39,410 nucleotides of DNA from Tepidisphaera sp. GTDB taxonomy: Bacteria > Planctomycetota > Phycisphaerae > Phycisphaerales > UBA1924. The position numbers were made by a program, and so were the translations under genes. The notes beneath the pieces are model-generated. The model was not told where the DNA came from. It made no database searches and saw nothing but the letters and a program-made list of their open reading frames with translations. Positions 30,748 through 38,135 of the stretch are shown piece by piece (position 1 is the first letter of the stretch; every line of letters starts with the position of its first letter). The stretch covers positions 1-39,410 of the forward strand of contig WGNV01000011.1 in NCBI GenBank assembly GCA_016124375.1, read 5' to 3'.

Positions 30748-32808
30748 ATGCACAAGACGCACAACATCATCGTCGTCGGGGCCGGGCTGGCGGGCAGTTT
30801 GCTGGCGATGTATCTCGCGCAGCGCGGGCACAAGGTGCGGGTGTATGAGCGACGGGCGGACCCGCGAGCCGCGGGGTACGCGGGCGGGCGGTCGATCAAC
30901 CTGGCGCTCTCGGCGCGGGGGCTGTGGGGCCTGGCGGGGGCCGGGCTGGACAAGGCGGTGCTGACGCACGATGCGATCGCGATGCCGGGGCGGATGCTGC
31001 ACGACGTGCAGGGTCGGACCAGTTTTCACCCGTACAGCAAGAACGCAGGTGACGCGATCAACTCGGTGTCGCGGGGCGGGCTGAACTTGAGCCTGTTGAA
31101 TCACGCGGCGGCGATGAAGGGCGTGGAGTTTTGTTTTGAAGCCGCGTGCACGGATGTGGATTTGGATGCGCCGGCAGTGCGGCTGCTTGGCGCGGACGGA
31201 CGCGAGCGCGTGGAGAAGGCCGATGTCGTGCTCGGGGCCGACGGGGCGTTCAGCCCCGTGCGCGGGCGGCTGCAGAAGACAGACCGGTTTGAGTATTCGC
31301 AGACGTACCTCAAACACGGGTACAAAGAGTTGCACATTCCGGCGGGGGCGGGCGGGTTTGCGATGGAGCCCCATGCGCTGCACATCTGGCCTCGGGGCGG
31401 CTCGATGATGATCGCGCTGCCGAACCTGGACAAGAGTTTCACGTGCACGCTCTTCTGGCCCTTCGAGGGGGAGCACTCGTTCGAGCGGGTGACCGCGGCG
31501 AACGCGCCGGAGTTTTTCAGGACGCACTACCCCGACGCGGTGCCGCTGATGCCGACGCTGGTGCAGGATTTCAAGATGAATCCCGTCGGGTCGCTCGTGA
31601 CAGTGCGCTGCTGGCCATGGCAGCACGCGGGGAAGGTCGCGATCCTTGGCGACGCGGCCCACGCGATCGTGCCGTTTTATGGGCAGGGGATGAACTGCGC
31701 GTTTGAAGACGTTCGCGAGCTGTGCGAGTTGCTGGATGGGGTGAGCGGGGATTTCGGAGCGGCGCTGCCCGAGTTTGAGAAGCGGCGAAAGGCGAATGCC
31801 GACGCGATCGCGCAGCTCGCGATCGAAAACTTCGAAGAGATGCGCGACCTGGCGGCACGGCCTGACTTTCAGTATCGCAAGCGCATCGAGCGGGCGCTGC
31901 ACGAGGCGTATCCGGAAACCATGACGCCTCAGTACAACCTGGTGAGTTTTTCGACGGTGCCTTACTCGCGGGCCCAAGCGCAAGGGCGGCTGCTGGACAG
32001 GGTCTATCGCGATGTGGCGGCGGCGCTGCCCGCGAATGCGACGATGACGCCCGAGGCGTGGACGGCGCGGGTGCGGGAACTCGGATTGGCGGCGTGGAAG
32101 CGATGGAATGGTGCTGAACAGGAAGGCACGAGCCGGAGGCCTGCGCCGCAAGATCAGGAAGGGTTCCAGCCACGCGACGGCAAACTCATCGACATCACGC
32201 CCGCGATCACGGCGAAGATGAACGTGTGGCCCGGCGACACGCCTTTCTCGCGCGAGATGGTGTGCGAAATCGAGAAGGGGGCAACGGTGACGCTCTCTGC
32301 GCTGCGAGCCACGGTGCACCTTGGGGCGCACGCGGATGGGCCGGTGCACTACGGGGCCGGGGCGGGGGGCGTGGGCGAGCAGCCGCTCGAGCATTATGTG
32401 GGCCCGGTGCATGTGATCGACGCGCCGGGGCCGCGGGGCGGACGGGTGGGGCTGGCGCACGTCGTCGGCGGCGTGTCGCAGGTGCGCCACCCGCGCGTGC
32501 TCATCCGCACCGGGACGTTTCCGGATCACGAGGCGTGGAACGAGGATTTCGCGGGGCTGGAGCCGGAGTTAGTCGACGCGCTGGCGGCACGCGGGGTCAT
32601 CACCATCGGCGTCGATACGCCCAGCGTCGACACGCAGAACAGCAAAGACCTGACAGCGCACAAGACGATTCTGCGGCACGGCATCGCGATCTTGGAAGGA
32701 CTTAAACTGGCGGGCGTGACGCCCGGGGAGTATGAGTTGATCGCGCTGCCCTTGAAGTTGATGGGGTTTGACGCGAGTCCGGTGCGGGCGGTGCTGCGGC
32801 GGATGTGA
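30748..32808 (+). CDS. Fused kynurenine 3-monooxygenase / kynurenine formamidase (KMO-KynB)
   Basis: One uninterrupted frame of 686 residues joins two complete enzymes. Residues 1 to about 455 are an FAD-dependent kynurenine 3-monooxygenase: dinucleotide fold IIVVGAGLAGSLLA (7-20), RSINLALSARG, FHPYSKNAGDAINSVSRGGL, and the second FAD motif GDAAHAIVPFYGQGMNC from G301. A short polar linker (about 456-478) follows. Residues 479-686 are a KynB-type metal-dependent formamidase: IDITPAITAKMNVWPGDTPF, the metal motif H524-x-G-x-H528-x-D530-x-P-x-H534, GVDTPSVD, HGIAILEGL and YELIALPLKLMGFDASPVRA. The protein could convert N-formylkynurenine to kynurenine and on to 3-hydroxykynurenine. Both halves are full length with their key residues, so it is not a decayed gene. 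Start is the ATG of MHKTHNI. Confidence 0.93.
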   Translation: MHKTHNIIVVGAGLAGSLLAMYLAQRGHKVRVYERRADPRAAGYAGGRSINLALSARGLWGLAGAGLDKAVLTHDAIAMPGRMLHDVQGRTSFHPYSKNAGDAINSVSRGGLNLSLLNHAAAMKGVEFCFEAACTDVDLDAPAVRLLGADGRERVEKADVVLGADGAFSPVRGRLQKTDRFEYSQTYLKHGYKELHIPAGAGGFAMEPHALHIWPRGGSMMIALPNLDKSFTCTLFWPFEGEHSFERVTAANAPEFFRTHYPDAVPLMPTLVQDFKMNPVGSLVTVRCWPWQHAGKVAILGDAAHAIVPFYGQGMNCAFEDVRELCELLDGVSGDFGAALPEFEKRRKANADAIAQLAIENFEEMRDLAARPDFQYRKRIERALHEAYPETMTPQYNLVSFSTVPYSRAQAQGRLLDRVYRDVAAALPANATMTPEAWTARVRELGLAAWKRWNGAEQEGTSRRPAPQDQEGFQPRDGKLIDITPAITAKMNVWPGDTPFSREMVCEIEKGATVTLSALRATVHLGAHADGPVHYGAGAGGVGEQPLEHYVGPVHVIDAPGPRGGRVGLAHVVGGVSQVRHPRVLIRTGTFPDHEAWNEDFAGLEPELVDALAARGVITIGVDTPSVDTQNSKDLTAHKTILRHGIAILEGLKLAGVTPGEYELIALPLKLMGFDASPVRAVLRRM

Positions 32809-32817
32809 TGTTTGGTA

Positions 32818-32857
32818 GGTCGGCTCTCCGAGCCGACCGCCCGGCGGGGACCGCCGG
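32818..32857. repeat. Double hairpin between convergent kynurenine genes
   Basis: GGTCGGCTC-TCC-GAGCCGACC (32818-32838) is followed by CCGGCGG-GGA-CCGCCGG (32841-32857); both stems are perfect. The element fills most of the 62-bp gap between the convergent fusion gene and the RidA gene, and could act as a two-way transcript end even without T-runs. Similar GTCGGCTCTCCGAGCCGAC elements are, to my recollection, common in planctomycete genomes; this needs a search. Confidence 0.8.
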
Positions 32858-32870
32858 TCCACCCAAGGCA

Positions 32871-33287
32871 TCACTTCGCCGCGATGACTTTCACTTCGAA
32901 GTGGATGGGCGTGTTGCCGCCCTGCGGGAGCGCGGCCACTTCGACGGTCGTGCGCGTCGGGAGCGACGAACCAGACGGAAAGAACTCGGCGTAGACGCGG
33001 TTGTAGGTCGTCCAGTCGCGCTTCAGGTCGGTCAGAAAGGCGCTGACGTCGACGATGTGCTCCCACGCGTAGCCGTGCTCGTCGAGCACGGCCTTGACGT
33101 TCGCGAACGCGGAACGCATCTCGGCCTCGATGTCGTAGTCGATGAGTGTGCCGGCGGCGTCGACCTTGGAGCCAGGTATCACGCGGCTGCCCCGCACGCG
33201 CGGGCCGATGCCGGCAACAAACAAAAGATCACCGACGCGGCGAGCGAGGGCGTAAGGACCGAGGGGTTCGGCGGCGTGGGTGGTCAT
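32871..33287 (-). CDS. RidA/YjgF family protein, possibly 2-aminomuconate deaminase-like
   Basis: A 138-residue protein of the RidA (YjgF/YER057c/UK114) family. It shows LLFVAGIGPR (21-30), NVKAVLDEHGYAWEHIVDVS (63-82), FLTDLKRDWTTYNRVYAEFF, and R112 in PTRTTVEVAALP, the position of the carboxylate-binding arginine, with E131 near the C-terminus. RidA proteins hydrolyse imines and enamines; one branch includes 2-aminomuconate deaminase. Its place beside an aldehyde dehydrogenase and opposite kynurenine genes favours the deaminase, but general enamine deaminase activity is the alternative. The ATG at 33287 is chosen because conserved sequence starts just after it. No clear ribosome-binding site is visible. 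Confidence 0.85.
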   Translation of the reverse strand: MTTHAAEPLGPYALARRVGDLLFVAGIGPRVRGSRVIPGSKVDAAGTLIDYDIEAEMRSAFANVKAVLDEHGYAWEHIVDVSAFLTDLKRDWTTYNRVYAEFFPSGSSLPTRTTVEVAALPQGGNTPIHFEVKVIAAK

Positions 33288-33311
33288 GGCTTTATTCGAG
33301 TGGTCGAGTAC

Positions 33312-33370
33312 GCTGGAACTGCGTGCCTTGAACTTCGTCTCTCCGTCTCTTCGGAACTTCGTCTCTTCCT
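33312..33370 (-). repeat. 3'-end-associated GAAGAGACGAAGTTCC repeat block, copy 4
   Basis: Read on the minus strand, the block begins 7 nt after the aldehyde dehydrogenase stop codon with GGAAGAGACGAAGTTCCG. GAAGAGACGGAGAGACGAAG and a closing module GTTCAAGGCACGCAGTTCC follow. It occupies most of the 89-bp gap between this gene and the RidA gene. Orientation relative to the upstream gene matches the other three copies. Confidence 0.85.
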
Positions 33371-33376
33371 GTCCCG

Positions 33377-34852
33377 CTACTCCAACCTCACGCACACATT
33401 CTTGGGTTCGGTGAAGAATCGCAGGGCCTCTGAGCCGCCCTCGCGACCCACGCCGCTGGCCTTGGCGCCACCGAAGGGGGTGCGCAGGTCGCGCACCATC
33501 CAGCAGTTCACCCACACGATGCCGCTGGCCAGGCGATCGCTCACGCGATGGGCGCGGGCGAGATCACGCGTGAAGACGCTGGCGGCCAGGCCATAGCTGG
33601 TGGCGTTGGCAAGGCGTACCGCCTCGTCTTCGGTATCAAATGGCGTGAGCGACAGCACGGGGCCGAAGATCTCTTCTTGCTCGACGCTGCACGCGGCATC
33701 GAGACCGGTCATCACGGTGGGCTCGAAGAAGTAGCCGCCCTTGCAGCGGGCGGGCAGCGACGACACATCAGGGGAGCGGCCCCCACAGTGGATCGTGGCG
33801 CCCAGCGAGCGAGCATCGTTCACGATCCGCGTGATCTTGTCGAGCTGCGCGCGGCTGGTGATGGCGCCGAAGGCGGCGGACTCGTGGGCAGGGTCCGCGC
33901 AGCGCAGCTCCTTGACGCGGGCGACAAGATCTCTCACGAATCGATCAAAGATGGTGCGATGCACGAGAATGCGCGAGGCGCACAGGCAGATCTGACCCTG
34001 GTTGGAGAGGCCGGCTCGAAGGCACGTGCTGAGAGCCTCCTCGTAGTCGGCGTCTTCGAAGATCACCATCGGGTTCTTGCCGCCGAGTTCGAGGGATACG
34101 CGCTTGAGCGAGCGCCCCGCTTGCTCGCCGATCCACCGCCCCACCGCCGTCGAGCCCGTGAACGAGATCGCCGGCACACGCGGGTGCGTCACCAGCGAGC
34201 CCCCCGCGGCTTGTCCCGCGCCGTGCACGATGTTGATGACGCCGGGCGGGATGCCCGCGCTCTGGCACAGTTCGCCCAGCATGGCCGCGGTCGTCGGCGT
34301 CACCTCGCTGGGCTTGCAGACGCAGGTGTTGCCGGTGGCGATCGCCGGCGCGATCTTCCACGACAGCAGATACAGCGGCAGGTTCCAGGGCGAAATGAGC
34401 CCCGCCACGCCCCGCGGGCGGCGGAGGGTGTAGTTCATCGCGTGCAGGGGTGCGCCGACGGCGGGCTGGTCAGTCTCGAAGAACTCGCCCGTGGTGTGCT
34501 GGATGGCGCCGGCGAAGTAGCGGAAGTTGGCCGCGGCTCGGGGGATGTCGACGCGCCGGGCCAGCGAGATCGGCTTGCCGGTGTCGGTGGTTTCGGCGTG
34601 GGCGAGGTCATCGAGGCGTTTGTCGATCTCGTCGGCCAGGCGATTGAGAAGGCGCCCGCGCTGCTCGGTGGATGTGGCGGACCAGGCGGGAAATGCGGCA
34701 TCAGCGGCCGCGACGGCAGCGTCGATGTCAGCAGGACCCGAGGCGGGCACCCGCGCGTGGGGCGAGCCAGTGGCGGGCTCGAAAACATCGAGGTACTCCC
34801 CGCTCTTGGGCGCGACGAAGTTCCCACCGATGAAGTTGGAAAGCGCACGCAT
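33377..34852 (-). CDS. NAD(P)-dependent aldehyde dehydrogenase, probably 2-aminomuconate/2-hydroxymuconate semialdehyde dehydrogenase
   Basis: A 491-residue member of the aldehyde dehydrogenase superfamily. Catalytic features are SPWNLP with N157, CKPSEVTP with K180, FTGSTAVG (231-238) in the cofactor site, VSLELGGKNPMV with E255 as general base, and NQGQICLC with C289 as nucleophile. The overall pattern fits the 2-hydroxymuconic/2-aminomuconic semialdehyde group, which acts downstream of 3-hydroxyanthranilate ring cleavage. Clustering with kynU, the KMO-KynB fusion and a RidA protein supports the aminomuconate form. The ATG of MRALSNF is chosen; an in-frame GTG 24 nt upstream is the alternative. 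There is no Shine-Dalgarno sequence, but TACACT lies 6 nt before the ATG. Confidence 0.85.
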   Translation of the reverse strand: MRALSNFIGGNFVAPKSGEYLDVFEPATGSPHARVPASGPADIDAAVAAADAAFPAWSATSTEQRGRLLNRLADEIDKRLDDLAHAETTDTGKPISLARRVDIPRAAANFRYFAGAIQHTTGEFFETDQPAVGAPLHAMNYTLRRPRGVAGLISPWNLPLYLLSWKIAPAIATGNTCVCKPSEVTPTTAAMLGELCQSAGIPPGVINIVHGAGQAAGGSLVTHPRVPAISFTGSTAVGRWIGEQAGRSLKRVSLELGGKNPMVIFEDADYEEALSTCLRAGLSNQGQICLCASRILVHRTIFDRFVRDLVARVKELRCADPAHESAAFGAITSRAQLDKITRIVNDARSLGATIHCGGRSPDVSSLPARCKGGYFFEPTVMTGLDAACSVEQEEIFGPVLSLTPFDTEDEAVRLANATSYGLAASVFTRDLARAHRVSDRLASGIVWVNCWMVRDLRTPFGGAKASGVGREGGSEALRFFTEPKNVCVRLE

Positions 34853-34858
34853 GGAAGG

Positions 34859-34864
34859 AGTGTA
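34859..34864 (-). promoter_or_regulatory. TACACT, -10-like element 6 nt before the aldehyde dehydrogenase start
   Basis: TACACT fits TANNNT and lies 6 nt before the ATG, with no Shine-Dalgarno sequence. This is the geometry of leaderless genes. No -35 element is evident at normal spacing. Confidence 0.3.
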
Positions 34865-34972
34865 TGGGATCACCACGCTTCACCGGGGGTTGACAAGGCG
34901 GAGCCCGACCGGATGGAGGCGAAGAAAAACGCACGGTGCACGGAGGTATTCGCAGTCCCCCGCGACCGGCGT

Positions 34973-36142
34973 CTATTTGAGCCCCTGCGTCGACGGCCGC
35001 TTGCACAGCGTGTACATGCCGAAGAGGTCGTGCTCCACGTCCATCGAGTCGGGCTTCTCGTTCCACTTGAGGGCGTAGGCCATGCGTCGGGCGAGTTCGG
35101 TGTCGTCGGTGTCGAACGCGAGCACCTCGAAGCCCGCCTTCTCGAGCATGTCCTTGGTGAAGGGGCTGCGGCCGTCGGCCCAGGGGATCCACTTTGCGGG
35201 GTCTTTTGACTGGGCGGGGGAGAGGTTGTACATCAGGAAGAGCCCGCCGGGGTTCAGGCGCTTGAAGACTTCTTCGAGGAACTTTTCCTTGGGCACACCC
35301 AAATCGACGAGCATGCGCTTGTCGACCTCGTGCTCGGGGTTGATGTAGCCATTCTTGAGCGTGTTCTTGCTCATGATCACGTCGTAGCGGTCGCCGACGG
35401 AGCGCACGATGTTGTCGTCGGCGGGGAAGTGGCCGAACAAGAGCAGCAGCGATCCGTCCGGGCACGGGTCGTCCATGATGGGCGAGCCGGGCACGACGCC
35501 CTGGTCGGTGGGGTCGGAGTAGAGCGCGTGCAGCACGGGGTCGGTCTCGACGCCGACGAGGTCATTGCCGAGCGCGGCGATGAGCCGCAGCTGGCCGATC
35601 GAGCCGAAGCCGTAGTCGAGGACTTTCTTGTGCCGGAAGCGTGCGTTCTCGGGGATGCTCGGCGGCAGGTTCGAGGCGATGAGGTCGACCGCGCGGACGT
35701 AGGCCAGGGGCGAGCCGTAGCGGGTGAAGTAGTAATCCTTCTCGGAGTACTCGCGCTTCTCGAAGCCCGCACGCTGCGCCTCGGGCCGGGCCTCATACTC
35801 GCGGCCCGAGATCGCCTCGCCGGTCGTCGCGTTGCGCCACACCGTCCGCCGCACCGGGATGTTGAGCCAGCTTGTGCTGATGAGGAAGCGCTGCGCATCG
35901 GCGGTGCGCGTCAGCGGCAGCAATCGCCCCGCCTGCATGCGCAAAATCTCCACGATGTTGAGGGGATAGAGCTCCTCCAGCGTCGGCTGCTTGTCCTTGG
36001 GCGCGTCCGGGGCCTTGTCGGGCGCCTTCTCGGCCGGGGGCGCGGGCTGGGCAAGGGCGCGGGGCGAAACCCCACAAGCGGCTCCAACAGCCGCGGCTGC
36101 GGCAAGAGCGAAAAGACCGATCCGGCGTGCGTGTGTGGCCAT
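34973..36142 (-). CDS. Exported class I SAM-methyltransferase-like protein
   Basis: A 389-residue protein with an N-terminal signal peptide (MATHARRIGLFALAAAAAVG, likely cut near RALAQ) and then a Pro/Ala/Lys-rich linker (residues 32-55). The C-terminal domain has a Rossmann-like motif VLDYGFGSIGQLRLIAALG with the D176-x-G-x-G pattern, and acidic E199 in VGVETDP where SAM methyltransferases bind the ribose. FKRLNPGGLFLMYNLSPA is a typical late-strand segment of such folds. Methyltransferases usually act in the cytoplasm because they need SAM, so a Sec signal is odd; the domain may have another role, or the start may be misjudged. It lies 120 bp upstream of the aldehyde dehydrogenase on the same strand. 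The substrate is unknown. Confidence 0.7.
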   Translation of the reverse strand: MATHARRIGLFALAAAAAVGAACGVSPRALAQPAPPAEKAPDKAPDAPKDKQPTLEELYPLNIVEILRMQAGRLLPLTRTADAQRFLISTSWLNIPVRRTVWRNATTGEAISGREYEARPEAQRAGFEKREYSEKDYYFTRYGSPLAYVRAVDLIASNLPPSIPENARFRHKKVLDYGFGSIGQLRLIAALGNDLVGVETDPVLHALYSDPTDQGVVPGSPIMDDPCPDGSLLLLFGHFPADDNIVRSVGDRYDVIMSKNTLKNGYINPEHEVDKRMLVDLGVPKEKFLEEVFKRLNPGGLFLMYNLSPAQSKDPAKWIPWADGRSPFTKDMLEKAGFEVLAFDTDDTELARRMAYALKWNEKPDSMDVEHDLFGMYTLCKRPSTQGLK

Positions 36143-36283
36143 GGTTGCCAATCGTAGAAAGGGCGGCGGGCCAAGGCGGTGGTCGCCCGGTCGGCGGGCT
36201 GCGGGCGAGGTCCTGAGCAGGACCGGCAATATGTCAACCGATCTTGCTTTGCAATACGCCTCGCATTCGAACGGCGCATTGCG

Positions 36284-36289
36284 TAATCT
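36284..36289 (+). promoter_or_regulatory. TAATCT, -10-like element 7 nt before a start codon
   Basis: TAATCT fits TANNNT and lies 7 nt before the ATG at 36297. No Shine-Dalgarno sequence is present. It may be a leaderless promoter, with the same geometry as the element before the paralogous gene at 37224. Confidence 0.35.
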
Positions 36290-36296
36290 CCGTGTC

Positions 36297-37175
36297 ATGA
36301 ACTGCCGGGTGTGCAAATGCTCTTTGTTCGGCGTTGCGATGCGGCGTTGCCCGCAGTGCGACACGCCCTTTTCGATCGAGGAATTCCGCTTCCCGCAGGG
36401 CTCGGTTCGCTTCTGCTGCCCCCACTGTGACCAGGCGTATCTGGGCGTCGACGCCTACGGCCTGCCCGTGCCGCGCGAGTTTGAGTGCACCAACTGCCGC
36501 CAGCAGATCTCCGTGGCCTCGATGGTTGTCCGCCCCCCGGCACGACCTACGTTCGCGCCCCCGCCGCCGGTCGTGAACCCTTGGCAAAGGAGAGATCAGA
36601 GCGGGTGGTTCAGGGGCTTCTTGAAAACAGTGTGGTTGGGGGCGACCAACCCCTACGGACTGATCCGCGGCACCGACCCGAAGGGAAGTTCCGGCATCGG
36701 TTTCTCTGTGTCCCTCATGCTCGTGATGTCCCTCGCTGCGTTCTTGCCGTTTGTCGCCGTGCTCGTGCTTGTCCCCTTAATGGTCCCAGTCCACAAAGAT
36801 CCGCACAGGATCGATCCGACCGGAACCGGATTTCTGATTTCCATGGCGGTGGTTGCCCTCGTCCCGGTCGTGCTGATGCTCATCATGGCTTGCTTATCGC
36901 ATCTGGTGCTGTACGTTTCGGGAGACACCGATTTCGGCTTCTGTCGCACCATGCAGGCCTATGCCTTCACGGCCGGGCCCATGATCCTGGGCATGATCCC
37001 CTGCTGCGGCCAGTACTTGGTACCGTTCTTGTTCTTGTGGTGGGCGATCGTGGCAGGCTTCGCGCTCGTAAAGGGTCAGTCGGTCAGCCCGGCCCGGGCG
37101 GGGCTTGCGGTGTTCGTCTCGATATTCGTCATTCTGGCCCCGCCGATCGCCGCCATCGCGTATGCGAAACCCTGA
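36297..37175 (+). CDS. Double zinc-ribbon membrane protein (Yip1-like), first paralogue
   Basis: A 292-residue protein with eight cysteines in four CxxC pairs near the N-terminus (C3/C6, C18/C21, C41/C44, C64/C67), forming two probable zinc ribbons. A Pro-rich linker (about 80-92) and a membrane region with about five hydrophobic helices from residue 130 to the end follow. The membrane part resembles the Yip1 domain found in many bacterial inner-membrane proteins of unknown role. The ATG of MNCRVC is chosen because it places the first CxxC as in the next gene; the open frame extends much further upstream without family features, across the divergent methyltransferase gene. No function can be assigned. 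Confidence 0.75.
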   Translation: MNCRVCKCSLFGVAMRRCPQCDTPFSIEEFRFPQGSVRFCCPHCDQAYLGVDAYGLPVPREFECTNCRQQISVASMVVRPPARPTFAPPPPVVNPWQRRDQSGWFRGFLKTVWLGATNPYGLIRGTDPKGSSGIGFSVSLMLVMSLAAFLPFVAVLVLVPLMVPVHKDPHRIDPTGTGFLISMAVVALVPVVLMLIMACLSHLVLYVSGDTDFGFCRTMQAYAFTAGPMILGMIPCCGQYLVPFLFLWWAIVAGFALVKGQSVSPARAGLAVFVSIFVILAPPIAAIAYAKP

Positions 37176-37210
37176 CGATTTCCGGATCTCACACCACCCG
37201 CCCCGTCCGG

Positions 37211-37216
37211 TACGCT
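37211..37216 (+). promoter_or_regulatory. TACGCT, -10-like element 7 nt before a start codon
   Basis: TACGCT fits TANNNT and lies exactly 7 nt before the GTG at 37224, the same distance as in the upstream paralogue. No Shine-Dalgarno sequence is visible. It suggests a leaderless transcript. Confidence 0.35.
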
Positions 37217-37223
37217 CTCACCC

Positions 37224-38099
37224 GTGAAGTGCCTCTCGTGCCAATATCCCCTGTGGGGCATCGCCGCCCGCATCTGCCCCGAGTGCGGCACGCACTTCGC
37301 GCCGTCGGGCTTTCGCTTCCCCCCCTGGGCCGTCAAGTTCTGCTGCCCGCACTGCGACCTGGCCTACTACGGCACCGACGCCGACGGCCTGCTCAAGCCC
37401 CGCGAGTTTGAATGCGTCGGCTGTTCCAAGCCCATCACCCTCGACAAGATGATCGTGCGCCCGCGCCGCGAGGGGTTCAGCGTCAAGATGCCGCTGAACG
37501 TGAACCCGTGGGAAGATCGGCGCCACCTGGGCCGCAGGCGTGCGGCCCTGCAGACCATGTTCCTGGGTGTGGGCAACATGGGCGAACTCATGAGAGTGAC
37601 CCGCCCCGAGCAGTCGACCGGGCTCAGGTTCCTGATGTTCCTGTGGAGCGTGACGGTGATCGTCGGGGCGATTCCCTTCATGCTCATGTTCCTGGTGCCG
37701 TTCGTCGCGACCGGCCCGAGGTCGGGCGTCTCGATGTTGTCCACCCCGTTCTTTGGCGTGGTGGTCGCGCTGGTGACTTCGCTGCTGGGGATGCTCGTGG
37801 GCGTGCTGCTGGCCGCGGGCGTGGCGCATGGCGTCTTGCGCGTCTTCGGCCCTTTGCCCCACGGCTACAACCGCACGCTGCAGGCGTTCACCTACACCTG
37901 CGGGCCGATGGCCTTGTGCGCCTTCCCGTGCCTGGGATTCTACTGGACGCCGATCGGGCTCGTCTGGTGGAGCATCTTGGCCGGGTCCGCGCTGGTGTCC
38001 GCCCAGCGCGTCGGCGCCTGGCGGGCGACCGCGGCCATCGTCACCGGCCCGCTGCTGATCGCGGTCGTGCTGTACATTGTCGCGTACGTGAACTCATGA
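37224..38099 (+). CDS. Double zinc-ribbon membrane protein (Yip1-like), second paralogue
   Basis: A 291-residue paralogue of the preceding protein. The cysteine pairs fall at exactly the same positions (C3/C6, C18/C21, C41/C44, C64/C67), and the stretches FCCPHCD.AY and PREFEC are shared. The membrane half has the same arrangement of hydrophobic segments, including a conserved aromatic WW pair in LVWWSILAGSALV. This is a tandem duplication followed by marked divergence. The start is a GTG that gives MKCLSC, aligned with MNCRVC of the first copy. It ends 36 bp before the exported esterase-like gene. The shared zinc ribbons suggest protein or nucleic-acid contacts on the cytoplasmic side. Confidence 0.78.
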   Translation: MKCLSCQYPLWGIAARICPECGTHFAPSGFRFPPWAVKFCCPHCDLAYYGTDADGLLKPREFECVGCSKPITLDKMIVRPRREGFSVKMPLNVNPWEDRRHLGRRRAALQTMFLGVGNMGELMRVTRPEQSTGLRFLMFLWSVTVIVGAIPFMLMFLVPFVATGPRSGVSMLSTPFFGVVVALVTSLLGMLVGVLLAAGVAHGVLRVFGPLPHGYNRTLQAFTYTCGPMALCAFPCLGFYWTPIGLVWWSILAGSALVSAQRVGAWRATAAIVTGPLLIAVVLYIVAYVNS

Positions 38100-38135
38100 C
38101 GACCCGCTTCGGCCCCGGGGCCCGAGGAGACATCG

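Noticed and set aside
30748..32808. Two separate genes artificially joined
   Set aside because: The frame is continuous and no good start codon with a ribosome-binding site appears before the formamidase domain, so a true fusion is preferred, subject to sequencing accuracy.
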